64,000 nt of DNA from Roseitalea sp. MMSF_3546 (GCF_030732865.1 NZ_JASHKB010000005.1:62001-126000), one strand, 5' to 3'; positions 38,065 to 46,686 are shown, numbered from the stretch's first letter. Numbers and translations: made by a program. Notes: generated by a model from the letters alone, not told the origin.

Positions 38065-38482
38065 GAAATGCTCCATGATTTGTCTGAACGCTCGGGGTCC
38101 GATCCCGGCAAGCCGCATCGCGCTTTTAGCACAGGCAGACGCAAATGTCGGAATCGCGGGACCGCTGGCAACTCCTTGATTTGAAGGCAGCTTTGAATTC
38201 GACATGTGATCGCGCAGCCGATGTCGACCGAAGATCGGATATCGGAATTCGCTTTGCCAGTGTTGACGTTGACCGGCCTGTCCCGCAAGGCATTCATGCC
38301 GGGAGATCAGGGGGTTTGGGGATTTGTTTGCCACAACCGGCCGGTCTTTGCGAACTGGCGATCGAGGGAACCGCCAGCCGGTGATCCGGTTTGTGTGTGC
38401 ACGCGTAGACGTTCGAAAAGGGTGACACCGAGGTTGTCGATCGCCCGACGACGGCGAGCCTCAAGGATAAGGGTCTTCTTGC
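38065..38482. other. Intergenic region between cysK and the ChrR-like gene
   Basis: These 418 bp separate divergent genes. Apart from the sigma-factor-like promoter at 38382-38411 and the presumed cysK promoter, nothing was recognised. Short open frames here lack ribosome sites and family patterns. No RNA gene was identified. Confidence 0.5.
38382..38411 (+). promoter_or_regulatory. Candidate ECF (sigma-E/ECF11-like) promoter upstream of the ChrR-like gene
   Basis: TGATCC at 38382-38387 and TAGACG at 38406-38411 are separated by 18 bp. This matches the TGATCC-N18-TAAG-like promoters recognised by the RpoE sigma factor of Rhodobacter, from memory of that family. The -10 element lies about 71 bp upstream of the ATG at 38483. 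A near-identical site in opposite orientation lies at 46686-46659. Confidence 0.65.
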
Positions 38483-39124
38483 ATGTATCAGGGACAGTTC
38501 GGCTCTCTGGATGCGCTGGTCAGCGGTTATGTGGCGGGCAGCCTGCCGCGGCCGGTCAATGTGCTCATGGATGCGCATCTGGAACTGTCGGAGGCGAACC
38601 GGGCGATGGTCGCCGGGCTCGAGGGCGCGGCCGGACAGGCGTTGGAATCGCTCACGCCGGCGCGCCTTGCGCAGCGCGACAGCCGCCTGGCGGCGATTTT
38701 CGGCTCGAGCGCGCCCGCTGGCACCGAGGTGGCGCCGCGCCGCGCCGGCATGCCGCGCGCGCTTTACGAGTTCACCGGCTATTCGCTGGACGAGGTACCG
38801 TGGAAGACCAAGATGCCCGGATTTCGCGAGTATGACATGGATGATGTGGATGGCTGCCATGTCTCGATGTTCTGGATCAAGCCGGGTCGCACCGTGCCCT
38901 CGCACACCCATGAGGGCATGGAGCTGTCGCTGGTCATCGAAGGGGCCTTTCGTGACGAGCGCGGCCGCTTCGGGCCGGGCGACATCTCGATCGCCGATCC
39001 GTCGGTCGACCACCGGCCCGTGGCCGAGGAAATCGGTCCGTGCATCGGATTTGCCGTCACCGATGCGCCGCTGCGCCTGACCGGTTCGCTGCGTCAGCGC
39101 CTGAGCGACATCCTGTCGATCTGA
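38483..39124 (+). CDS. ChrR-like cupin anti-sigma factor without the zinc cysteines
   Basis: ChrR proteins bind an ECF sigma factor through an N-terminal zinc domain and sense singlet oxygen through a C-terminal cupin. Here the N-terminal HLELSEANR places H32, but Ser36 and Asn39 occupy the places of the usual two cysteines (H-x3-C-x2-C). The cupin half keeps H141, H143, E147 (SHTHEGME) and H177 (DHRP), the metal ligands at the same numbers as Rhodobacter ChrR. Length 213 aa. There is no sigma gene next to it. It may bind no sigma factor, or do so without zinc; subfamilies with this sequence exist, so this is not unique. Confidence 0.82.
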   Translation: MYQGQFGSLDALVSGYVAGSLPRPVNVLMDAHLELSEANRAMVAGLEGAAGQALESLTPARLAQRDSRLAAIFGSSAPAGTEVAPRRAGMPRALYEFTGYSLDEVPWKTKMPGFREYDMDDVDGCHVSMFWIKPGRTVPSHTHEGMELSLVIEGAFRDERGRFGPGDISIADPSVDHRPVAEEIGPCIGFAVTDAPLRLTGSLRQRLSDILSI

Positions 39125-39152
39125 CGACGCCCTGGCGCCCGGAAACCGAACG

Positions 39153-39187
39153 AGCCCCTGATGCGTACACCCATCGGGGGCTTTTCT
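39153..39187 (+). terminator. Rho-independent terminator-like hairpin after the ChrR-like gene
   Basis: AGCCCCTGATG (39153-39163) pairs with CATCGGGGGCT (39172-39182) over 11 positions with one G-U pair and an 8-nt loop, followed by TTTCTC. It ends only 25 nt before the next ATG (39212), leaving no room for a separate promoter, so it may attenuate rather than end transcription. Confidence 0.8.
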
Positions 39188-39211
39188 CATGTCCGGTCAC
39201 GAGGAGAATCA

Positions 39212-40051
39212 ATGAGCGCACTTTATCGCATCCGGCCGTCGGACGGGGTGGTCTGGATCACCGGGGCCAGCGCCGGCATCGGCCGCGCGCTCGCGCTCGG
39301 CCTGGCCGCAAAGGGCTATGACGTCGTGGCCACCGCGCGCGGCGCCGACAAGCTCGACGCGCTTGCGGCAGGCAGCGCCGATCTTCTGGGCCGGATCCAT
39401 GCCCTGCCATGCGACGTGACCGACCGGGCGGCGATGGCCGAGGCCGTTGCAACGATCGAAGACCGGCATGGACGGATTGCCGGCGCCGTGTTCAATGCCG
39501 GCAATTTCTGGCCGGTGCCGGGCGAGGCGCTGGATGTCGACGCGTTCGAGAAGACCTATCGGCTCAATCTGTTCGGCCTGATTTACGGCCTCGTGCCGGT
39601 GGTCGAGCGGATGAAGGCGCATGGCCGCGGGCATGTGGTTCTGGTCGGGTCGTCGTCGGGCTATGCCGGCCTGCCGTCGGCGTCGGCCTATGGCGCGTCC
39701 AAGGCGGCGATCAACAACATGGCCGAGGCGCTGAAATTCGATTTCGACAAGCTCAACATCCGCATCCAGATCGTCAATCCGGGCTTCATCGACACGCCGC
39801 AGACGCGCAAGAACGAGTTCGAGATGCCCGCGCTCATGCCGGTCGAGAAGGCGGCGGGGGCCTTCATTGCCGGCATGGAGAACGGCGGCTTCGAGATCAC
39901 CTTCCCGCGCCGTTTCACCTATCTTCTCAAACTGATGCGCATGATGCCGCATCCGGTCTACTTCTGGATCATGCGCCGGGCGACTGGCTGGAACCGGCGC
40001 GCGATGGAATTCGGCGATACCACGCCGGCAAGCGTGATCCGTCAGGGCTGA
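39212..40051 (+). CDS. Short-chain dehydrogenase/reductase
   Basis: The 279-aa enzyme has the NAD(P) motif TGASAGIG (17-24), the NAG motif in FNAGNF, and the catalytic Tyr160 and Lys164 in SASAYGASK with Ser148 region SSSG. A hydrophobic, basic C-terminus (FTYLLKLMRMMPHPVYFW) suggests membrane association. GAGGAG precedes the ATG. Its 3' end overlaps the convergent GPH carrier by 10 bp. Being downstream of the ChrR-like gene it probably shares its promoter. In Rhodobacter a short-chain dehydrogenase also belongs to the photooxidative group, as far as recalled. Confidence 0.88.
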   Translation: MSALYRIRPSDGVVWITGASAGIGRALALGLAAKGYDVVATARGADKLDALAAGSADLLGRIHALPCDVTDRAAMAEAVATIEDRHGRIAGAVFNAGNFWPVPGEALDVDAFEKTYRLNLFGLIYGLVPVVERMKAHGRGHVVLVGSSSGYAGLPSASAYGASKAAINNMAEALKFDFDKLNIRIQIVNPGFIDTPQTRKNEFEMPALMPVEKAAGAFIAGMENGGFEITFPRRFTYLLKLMRMMPHPVYFWIMRRATGWNRRAMEFGDTTPASVIRQG

Positions 40052-41403
40052 GCCGAGCCGGCCGATTCGATCGTGCGGCGCAGCGCGGACTGTTCGGCCG
40101 CATCGAGCGGGAAATTCCATACCAGGGCGATCGCACCGAGCTTCAGGGCGATGGGCACCCAGCCATAGGTGATCGCAAGACCCGCAAGCGCCACCGGATC
40201 CTGATCCGGGCCGGCGCCGGCCCGAAAGCCGAATGCATCGAGCACCGGAAAGGCAAGACCGACCGCGAGCGCCAGCGACAGCTTGGTCGAAAGGCTCCAG
40301 GCCGCGAAATAAAGCCCGGAGCGTTGTTCGCCCGAGCCGGCGGTGTCGACATCGATGACGTCGGCCTGGATGGCCGGCGGAATGGCCAGATCGAAGCCGA
40401 CCAGCAGGCCGGTCACCGCGCAGATCACGGCGAAGGCGGCGATGTCGCCCTGCGACAACAGCGGCACCGGCGCGAACACGATCGCCGCGCAGATCATGCC
40501 CAGCGCCCAGGCCCGGTGCTTGCCGATCCTGCGCGCTGCCCAGGCGGCCAGCGGCACGCCGGCAACGCCGCATGCGAAGTAAAGGAACAGCAATGGCCCG
40601 CGCATCGCCTCTGCCCCCAGCACGTCGGCGACGAAGAGCAGGAACAGCGTGGCGGGAATGCCGTTGGCAAGCCCGTTGAGGAAGAAGGCCGCGATCAGCC
40701 GGATGAAGGGCCGGTTGCGAGCCAGATGGCCGAGACCCTCGCGCCATCGCACGCGTTCGCGCGTGAACTCGCGCGGTTCGGGAACGGTGAAGACGGCGAA
40801 CAGCCCCAGTACGGGCAGGCTGGCGGCGATGACGACGGCCAGCAGCGCAAGGCCGTGGAAGGATCGCGCGTCGTCGAGGCCGAGCGCGAAGGGCAGGGCG
40901 ATGGCGATCAGCGTGCCGGTCAGGGTCAAGCCCTCGCGCCATCCGGCGATTGTGGTGCGGCCGCCATAGGCGCCGGTCATCTCCGCGCCCCAGGCAAAAA
41001 AGGGGATGACGGAGGCGGTGTAGCCGACCGACAGGATCGCGCCCCAGGCAAACAGATAGAGCACGCCCGCCTCGGCGGGTGGCCAGAACAGCATGAAGGC
41101 CGCGAGCGCGGTCAGCGGCAGCGAGGCGGCGAACAGGGTGCGGCGCCGGCCGAAGGGTGTGCGCAGCCGGTCGGCGATCACGCCGATGAGGGGATCGTTG
41201 ACGGCATCGAGAATGCGCACGAAGAGCAGCGCGGTGCCGATCGCCGCCAGCGGCAGGCCGACGGCCTCGGCATAGAAGGTCGGCACCAGAATGTAGAGCG
41301 GCAGGGTGAGCGCGGCCAGCGGGATCGCCGGCAGGGCATAGGCGATGATGCGCGCCAGGGTCGGCGGCGCGGTGTCCGATGGCGGACGGTGGGGCTCGCG
41401 CAT
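40042..41403 (-). CDS. GPH-family (glycoside-pentoside-hexuronide type) MFS transporter
   Basis: The 453-aa membrane protein has about twelve hydrophobic segments and the GPH motifs LPLYILVPTFYAEAVGL, FVRILDAVNDPLIGVIADR and RTPFGRRRTLFA. The family usually couples sugar uptake to cations, but members in photooxidative-stress clusters lack a known substrate. AAAGG lies just upstream of the ATG. It is downstream of cfa on the same strand, separated by a repeat-rich 187 bp. Confidence 0.88.
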   Translation of the reverse strand: MREPHRPPSDTAPPTLARIIAYALPAIPLAALTLPLYILVPTFYAEAVGLPLAAIGTALLFVRILDAVNDPLIGVIADRLRTPFGRRRTLFAASLPLTALAAFMLFWPPAEAGVLYLFAWGAILSVGYTASVIPFFAWGAEMTGAYGGRTTIAGWREGLTLTGTLIAIALPFALGLDDARSFHGLALLAVVIAASLPVLGLFAVFTVPEPREFTRERVRWREGLGHLARNRPFIRLIAAFFLNGLANGIPATLFLLFVADVLGAEAMRGPLLFLYFACGVAGVPLAAWAARRIGKHRAWALGMICAAIVFAPVPLLSQGDIAAFAVICAVTGLLVGFDLAIPPAIQADVIDVDTAGSGEQRSGLYFAAWSLSTKLSLALAVGLAFPVLDAFGFRAGAGPDQDPVALAGLAITYGWVPIALKLGAIALVWNFPLDAAEQSALRRTIESAGSAQP

Positions 41404-41499
41404 GATCGCCTTTCGGAAACTTGAGTCGATTCAGGCGCTTGTACGGTCGCGCTCACGGCACGGTTCAAACGCGCGCCGGTGCGTTTGCGGGCCTTGGCT

Positions 41500-41562
41500 G
41501 GCAGGCTTCACTTGTCAGACATCACTTGGCAGGCTTCACTTGTCAGGCATCGCTTGGCAGGC
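41500..41562 (+). repeat. 14-bp tandem repeats downstream of cfa
   Basis: Four consecutive 14-bp units (GGCAGGCTTCACTT, GTCAGACATCACTT, GGCAGGCTTCACTT, GTCAGGCATCGCTT) span 41500-41555, followed by GGCAGGC. Units 1 and 3 are identical; the 28-bp pair repeats with two mismatches. It lies in the gap between cfa and the GPH gene. Confidence 0.9.
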
Positions 41563-41573
41563 ACGATCTGGCT

Positions 41574-41589
41574 GCCGTCAGGTGACGGC
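41574..41589 (-). terminator. Perfect palindrome just after the cfa stop codon
   Basis: GCCGTCA-GG-TGACGGC forms two 7-bp arms and ends 1 nt past the cfa stop. No T-run follows on the minus strand, so it is at best a processing or weak termination hairpin. Confidence 0.4.
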
Positions 41590-41590
41590 A

Positions 41591-42871
41591 TCAATTGGCG
41601 GGCTTGGCGAAGGTCATCTGGCGCACATCGATGAACTCGGCGCGGAAGCCGGCCTCGCAATAGAACAGATAGAACTCCCACAGACGCTTGAAGCGGTCGT
41701 CGAACCCCATGCGCGCGATCTGGTCCCAGGCGGACCAGAAGCGGTGGCGCCAGTCGGCCAGGGTGCGTGCGTAGTCCTGCGGAAAGATGTGTTCGTTGAC
41801 CAGCCGCATGGCGTGGCGCGTGCCCAGATCGTAAAGCGCGCTGGGCGGCGGCAGCATGCCGCCGGGAAACACGTAGCGCTGAATGAAGTCGGGCTGGCGC
41901 CGATAGACGGGAAACGCCTTGTCGTTGATCGTGATGATCTGAAGGCCGGCCTTGCCGCCCGGCTTGAGCACGTCGCGCAGCTTGGCGAAATAGGTCTCCC
42001 AATACTGCTCGCCCACCGCCTCGAACATCTCGATGGAGACGACCTTGTCATAGGTATCGCGTTCGTCGCGGTAATCCTGGAACTTGATGGTGACCTTGTG
42101 GTCGAGCCCGGCTGCGCGCATGCGCTGCCGGGCAAAGTCCATCTGCTCGCGGCTGATCGTCAGACCGGTCACGGTGCAGCCGATCTCGCGGGCGGCGAAC
42201 TCGGCAAAGCCGCCCCAGCCGCAGCCGATCTCGAGCACGTGATCGTCCTTGCCGATGCCGGCCGCCCTGGCCAGGGCGCGATACTTGGCGGTCTGGGCGC
42301 TCTCCAGGTCGTTGGCGCCGCCGGCGAACAGCGCCGACGAATAGGTCATGGTCGGGTCGAGCCAGAGCGAATAGAAGGCGTTGCCGAGATCGTAATGGGC
42401 GGCGATGTTCTTTTGCGCCTTGGTGCGCGTGTTGCGGTTGAGCCAGTGCCGGATGCGCGAGAAGAACTTCACCGTGGCGCCGGCGGTCGCCAGGCGTTCG
42501 CCCAGTTCCTCGTTGACGACGAACAGTTCCAGGAAGGAGGTCACGTCCGGGCTTTCCCAGTCGCCGTCGACGTAGCTCTCGGCCACCCCGATCGTGCCGC
42601 CGGCAAGGGCGCGCCGGGCCAGATCCCAATTGTGCAGGATGACGACCGCATCGGGACCCTCGGCCTTGCCGGCGATGCGCACGGAGCGCCCGTCGGGCAT
42701 GCGGATGGTCAGCGAGCCCCTTGGCAGATTGAGGGCGGCGCGCAGGGCGAGGCGGGCCTTGACGGGCAATCCCGCCAGGTAGCGCGAGATGTTCTGGGGA
42801 GTCAGTGTCTCGGCCGCCGCGATGATCTGTTCGGCTTGCTCCCGGCCGTTGAGCGTTTGCGTCGCTGCCAT
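41591..42871 (-). CDS. cfa: Cyclopropane-fatty-acyl-phospholipid synthase family methyltransferase
   Basis: Methylates double bonds of membrane phospholipid acyl chains using S-adenosylmethionine. The SAM site is VLEIGCGWGGFAEFAAREIG, followed by GLTISREQMDFAR and KVVSIEMFEAVGEQYW, typical of the family. Residues 1-120 form the N-terminal lipid-binding part. Length 426 aa. ATG 42871 is preferred over a TTG one codon before. It lies in the photolyase operon, the setting of the sigma-E-controlled cfaA of Rhodobacter. A furan-fatty-acid role is possible but not shown. Confidence 0.88.
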   Translation of the reverse strand: MAATQTLNGREQAEQIIAAAETLTPQNISRYLAGLPVKARLALRAALNLPRGSLTIRMPDGRSVRIAGKAEGPDAVVILHNWDLARRALAGGTIGVAESYVDGDWESPDVTSFLELFVVNEELGERLATAGATVKFFSRIRHWLNRNTRTKAQKNIAAHYDLGNAFYSLWLDPTMTYSSALFAGGANDLESAQTAKYRALARAAGIGKDDHVLEIGCGWGGFAEFAAREIGCTVTGLTISREQMDFARQRMRAAGLDHKVTIKFQDYRDERDTYDKVVSIEMFEAVGEQYWETYFAKLRDVLKPGGKAGLQIITINDKAFPVYRRQPDFIQRYVFPGGMLPPPSALYDLGTRHAMRLVNEHIFPQDYARTLADWRHRFWSAWDQIARMGFDDRFKRLWEFYLFYCEAGFRAEFIDVRQMTFAKPAN

Positions 42872-42908
42872 CAATGCCCGCCCCTTGTTCTTGCCTGTTC
42901 GCAGGGAA

Positions 42909-43769
42909 TCATTCGGCGGGATCGGGCGCAGCGTCCTCGTACGAGACAGGTCGCGGTGGCCGGCCCCGCGCGTGAAACTTCGCGCCCTTGAGCCACAATT
43001 TCAAGGCTTGCCAATGAATTCCGGCGATTACCTTGAGCGTCATGAAAGGCAGGCGGGCGATCTGGCCGAGCAGATGGGCGGTGTCGAGCGGCTGTGCCGA
43101 GCCCGAAAAGGTCGCCGAAAGCAGCGGTTGTGCGTCCTCGGTCTCGAGGATCCTCACGCGCACTTGCTGGCCCGGCGGCAAGACGCGGAAATGGTAGCGC
43201 GCGCCAAGATCGATGAAGGGCGAGACATAGAAGATCTTGGTGCGCTCCTGGCGCAGACCCGCCGGGGTGAGCTGGCCGGGCTCGACGGCGCAGACATAGG
43301 TGTGGCGTTCGCCGAAGGTGTTGCGCACCTCGTAGATGGCCGCGCTCAGCCGGTCGGCGGCGTCATAACAGAAATACACCGAAAGCGGGTTGAAGACGTA
43401 GCCGAGCAGGCGCGGATAGGCGAGCAGCAGGATGCGCGCCGGGCGCCGGCCGCCGCCCTGTTCGACGAGCGCGCTCGCATAGTCGCGCAGCGTGGCGTGG
43501 CCGCCGTCCGCGGGCAGATGGTCGGCCTGGTGGAAGGCGGCGAGGTTGAACCGGTCGACCGAGAACAGCGGCGAGGCGGCGTCGATCTCGGCCAGCCGGT
43601 CAAGATCGAGCAGGGCTGAGAACACCCGATAGGTGAAGCGGTGGCCGAAGGGTTTCAGGCGCGCATGCATGACCTTGCCCGGATAGAGCAGGGCGGGCGC
43701 ATCGGGCGGGGCGAAGACCGGCGCTTCGCCGGGTGCGCCGTGGGTCGGTATGCTGGCGTGGACGGTCAT
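42909..43769 (-). CDS. DUF1365 family protein
   Basis: The 286-aa product begins a conserved LLYPGKVMHARLKPFGHRFT and includes LLAYPRLLGYVFNPLSVYFCY, the DUF1365 signature, then FGERHTYVCAV and VSPFIDLGARYHFRV. Biochemical role is not known; the family is regularly encoded with cfa-like and FAD-oxidase genes. The ATG lies 11 nt after the stop of the FAD enzyme gene. Confidence 0.88.
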   Translation of the reverse strand: MTVHASIPTHGAPGEAPVFAPPDAPALLYPGKVMHARLKPFGHRFTYRVFSALLDLDRLAEIDAASPLFSVDRFNLAAFHQADHLPADGGHATLRDYASALVEQGGGRRPARILLLAYPRLLGYVFNPLSVYFCYDAADRLSAAIYEVRNTFGERHTYVCAVEPGQLTPAGLRQERTKIFYVSPFIDLGARYHFRVLPPGQQVRVRILETEDAQPLLSATFSGSAQPLDTAHLLGQIARLPFMTLKVIAGIHWQALKLWLKGAKFHARGRPPRPVSYEDAAPDPAE

Positions 43770-43780
43770 GGCCGTGCAGA

Positions 43781-45130
43781 CTATTCGGCGGCCACGGGCA
43801 TGGAAAGGTCCGGCAGATCGCCGCGCCAGGGAATGTGACCGCCCAGCGCCTCGGCGGCGGCCAGACCCGAACGCAGGCCGTCCTCGTGAAAGCCGTAGCC
43901 GGTCCAGGCGCCGGCGAACCAGACGGCGCGCCGCCCCTGGATCAGGGAAAGCCGTGCCTGGGCGGCGAAGGCGCGCGCGTCGTATTGGGGATGATCGAAG
44001 CTCCACTCGCCGAACACGGTCCCCGGCGCGGGCTCGTGGCTGGGGTTGAGACTGACAAACAGCGGATAGCGCGGGTCGATGTTCTGCAGCCGGTTCATCC
44101 AGTAGGTCACGCAGATGTCGCTTTCCTCGCCGCGTGCGCTCTCGCGCAGATAGTTCCAGGCGGCCCAGGCGCGCTTGCGGCGCGGCATGAAGCCGGGATC
44201 GCGGTGCAGGACGGCGCGGTTCGGCCGATAGGGGATCGCCGACAGGATATCGCGCTCATTGGCATCGGCATCGGCCAGCATGGCCAGGGCCTGATCGGAA
44301 TGGGCGGCGATGACGACGGCGTCGAACCGGGTGCGTTCGCCGTCGGCCGTCGTGACGATCGCACCGCCGTCTGCCGGCCGTTCGATGCGCGCGACCGGTG
44401 TCGCCACGCGCACGCGCCCGTCAAGCCGGGCAAGCATCTTGTCGAGATAGTTGCGCGCGCCGCCCGAAACCGTGCGCCACAGCGGCGGCCGGGTCTCGAG
44501 CAGCCGGTGGTTTTCGAAGAACTGCACGAAGGTAAGGGCCGGAAAGTCCAGCATGCGGACCTTCGGGGTCGACCAGATGGCGGCGGCCATGGGGATGAGG
44601 TAATCGTCGCGAAAGCGGGCCGAAAAGCCGCGGCGCTCCAGATAGGCCCCGATCGACAGGCCGGCCAGCCGGCCGGCGTCGCGGTCGGCCCGCGCCTGTC
44701 TGTTGAAGCGCAGGATCTCGCGGATCATCCACAAGAACCCCGGCGACAGCGCATTGCGCTTCTGGGCGAAGACCGAAAGGTAATCCTGGCCGCACCATTC
44801 GCGGCGGCCCCGGTCGAGCGACAGCGAAAAGCTCATATTGGTGTCTTCGCAGGCGATGCCGAGATGGTCGAACAGCGCGCACAGTTCGGGATAGTTGCGC
44901 TCGTTGAAAACGATGAAGCCGACATCGACGGGTATGTGCGTGCCGTCATGGTCGACATCGATCGTGCAGGTGTGCCCGCCCGGTCGGGCATCGGCCTCAA
45001 ACAGCGTCACATCCCGGGTGAAGGACAGCGACCATGCGGCCGACACGCCCGCAATTCCGCTGCCGATGACGGCGATACGTCGTTCGATGCCGGCCAGTTC
45101 GAACTGCCCCGGTGCCGGTTTGATGTTCAC
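43781..45130 (-). CDS. FAD-dependent oxidoreductase (amine-oxidase/desaturase-like)
   Basis: The 449-aa flavoprotein has the Rossmann motif RRIAVIGSGIAGVSAAWSL and the conserved FEADARPGGHTCTIDV, with the C-terminal FAD contact FAGAWTGYGFHEDGLRSG. Proteins of this kind with DUF1365 and cfa partners are thought to act on lipids; that is context, not proof. GTG start at 45130 overlaps the photolyase stop (GTGA). Confidence 0.88.
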   Translation of the reverse strand: MNIKPAPGQFELAGIERRIAVIGSGIAGVSAAWSLSFTRDVTLFEADARPGGHTCTIDVDHDGTHIPVDVGFIVFNERNYPELCALFDHLGIACEDTNMSFSLSLDRGRREWCGQDYLSVFAQKRNALSPGFLWMIREILRFNRQARADRDAGRLAGLSIGAYLERRGFSARFRDDYLIPMAAAIWSTPKVRMLDFPALTFVQFFENHRLLETRPPLWRTVSGGARNYLDKMLARLDGRVRVATPVARIERPADGGAIVTTADGERTRFDAVVIAAHSDQALAMLADADANERDILSAIPYRPNRAVLHRDPGFMPRRKRAWAAWNYLRESARGEESDICVTYWMNRLQNIDPRYPLFVSLNPSHEPAPGTVFGEWSFDHPQYDARAFAAQARLSLIQGRRAVWFAGAWTGYGFHEDGLRSGLAAAEALGGHIPWRGDLPDLSMPVAAE

Positions 45131-46584
45131 GCGGCGTGTCTCCTTGTCTGCTCATAGGCGGCAAGCGCCCGCTTGCGCGCCTGCCCGTGGTCGACCATCG
45201 GTTCGGGATAGGTCTCGCCCAGCCGGATGCCGGCGCGGTCGAGGACGTCTTGCGGGGCCTGCCAGGGCTTGTGGATGTATTTGGTATCGAGCGCGGCGAG
45301 CTCGGGCACGTAGCGGCGGACATAGGCGCCGTCCGCGTCGAACTTCTCGCCCTGAAGAACCGGGTTGAAGACGCGGAAATAGGGCGCGGCATCGGCCCCC
45401 GAGCCGGCCACCCACTGCCAGCTCGCCGTGTTGTTGGCCGGGTCGGCGTCGACGAGCGTGTCCCAGAACCAGGCCTCGCCGCGGCGCCAGTCGATCATCA
45501 GATCCTTGATCAGGAAAGAGCCGACGATCATGCGCACGCGGTTGTGCATCCAGCCGGTCTGCCAGAGCTGACGCATGCCGGCGTCGACGATCGGATAGCC
45601 GGTGCGGCCGGCCCGCCAGGCCCGCAGCGCCCTGTCGTCGTCCCGCCAGGGAAAGGCGTCGAAGTCGCTGTTGAAATTGGCCGTCCCGAGGTCGGGGAAA
45701 TGAAACAGCAGGTGGTAGGAGAATTCGCGCCAGGCCAGTTCCTTGCGGAAGGTTTCGAGGTCGCCGGCGGCCACGCCCCTTGCCTTGCCGGCGGCGTGCC
45801 AGACATCGAACGGCGTGATCTCGCCGAAACGCAGATGCGGCGACAGGCGCGACGTGCCCTCAGCGGCAGGCTTGTTGCGTTCGGCCTTGTAGCCGGCAAG
45901 CCCGTCTTCGACGAATTCGGCAAGGCGGGTCTGCGCACCGTGTTCGCCGGGATCCCAGACCTCGGCAATGCCGCCCGACCAGTCGGGCTCTTTCGGCAGC
46001 AGGGACCAATCCTCGAGCCGATCGCTCGCAATCGTCGTGTGATGGGCCCGGATGCTTTCGGGCGCCGGCAGGGGTTCGCGCGGCTCGCCCGATTGCGCAA
46101 AGGCCCGCCAGAAGGGCGAATAGACGCGGTAGGGCCCGCCATCCTTGGTGCGAATGCGGGTCGGCTCGTGCATCAGCGCGCCGTCATGGCTCGCAACCGT
46201 CAGCCCGCGCTCGCCGAGATCGCGCTTGATCTTCTGGTCGAGCTGCACCTCATGGGGCGCGTAGCGGCGGTTCCAGTAGACGGTATCCGCGCCGGTCTCG
46301 GCGATCAGTGCATCGAGCACGGCGGCCGGGTCGCCGCGCCGCAGAACAAGCGGCAGGCCGATGCCTTTCAGGCTGTCGGCAAGGGCGGCCAGCGAATGGT
46401 GCAGCCACCAGCGTTGGGCGCCGCCCAGCGCCGGGCCCGCTTGCGGCGGATCGTCGAATATGAACACGGCGATGACCGGCCGGCCGCTTTGCGCCGCCGC
46501 GGTCAGTGCGCCGTTGTCGCGCAGGCGCAGATCGCTGCGGAACCATACGACGACCGGCGCGTCGGAATCGTCAGCAGGTCGCAT
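45127..46584 (-). CDS. phrB: Deoxyribodipyrimidine photolyase (CPD, class I)
   Basis: Repairs UV-made pyrimidine dimers with light using FAD. The 485 aa show the N-terminal antenna-binding domain (VVWFRSDLRLRDNGAL) and the FAD-binding half with TSRLSPHLRFGEIT, WREFSYHLLFHFPDL, YPIVDAGMRQLWQTGWMHNR and ANNTASWQWVAGSGADAAPY. The set is complete, so the enzyme should be active. It is the first gene of the leftward operon and lies 75 bp downstream of an ECF-type promoter. Confidence 0.93.
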   Translation of the reverse strand: MRPADDSDAPVVVWFRSDLRLRDNGALTAAAQSGRPVIAVFIFDDPPQAGPALGGAQRWWLHHSLAALADSLKGIGLPLVLRRGDPAAVLDALIAETGADTVYWNRRYAPHEVQLDQKIKRDLGERGLTVASHDGALMHEPTRIRTKDGGPYRVYSPFWRAFAQSGEPREPLPAPESIRAHHTTIASDRLEDWSLLPKEPDWSGGIAEVWDPGEHGAQTRLAEFVEDGLAGYKAERNKPAAEGTSRLSPHLRFGEITPFDVWHAAGKARGVAAGDLETFRKELAWREFSYHLLFHFPDLGTANFNSDFDAFPWRDDDRALRAWRAGRTGYPIVDAGMRQLWQTGWMHNRVRMIVGSFLIKDLMIDWRRGEAWFWDTLVDADPANNTASWQWVAGSGADAAPYFRVFNPVLQGEKFDADGAYVRRYVPELAALDTKYIHKPWQAPQDVLDRAGIRLGETYPEPMVDHGQARKRALAAYEQTRRHAA

Positions 46585-46658
46585 GCGGCAACCGGGCCTT
46601 GGTGAGCTTGCAGATGGGAATACGCGCCGAGGCGGGCGAATGCGGGGTCATGAACGCG

Positions 46659-46686
46659 CTTACGCCGGAATTTGCCGCTTGGATCA
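46659..46686 (-). promoter_or_regulatory. Candidate ECF (sigma-E/ECF11-like) promoter upstream of phrB
   Basis: On the minus strand TGATCC (46686-46681) and TAAGCG (from 46662) are separated by 18 bp, the same form as the site at 38382-38411. The -10 is about 75 bp upstream of the phrB ATG. Together the two sites bracket the whole stress cluster, facing inward. Confidence 0.7.

Noticed and set aside
39212-40051. A separate promoter for the short-chain dehydrogenase
   Set aside because: Only about 25 bp lie between the hairpin and the ATG and they contain just the ribosome site.
41500-41562. Possible CRISPR array
   Set aside because: The units are 14 bp, contiguous and without unique spacers, and no cas genes are near.
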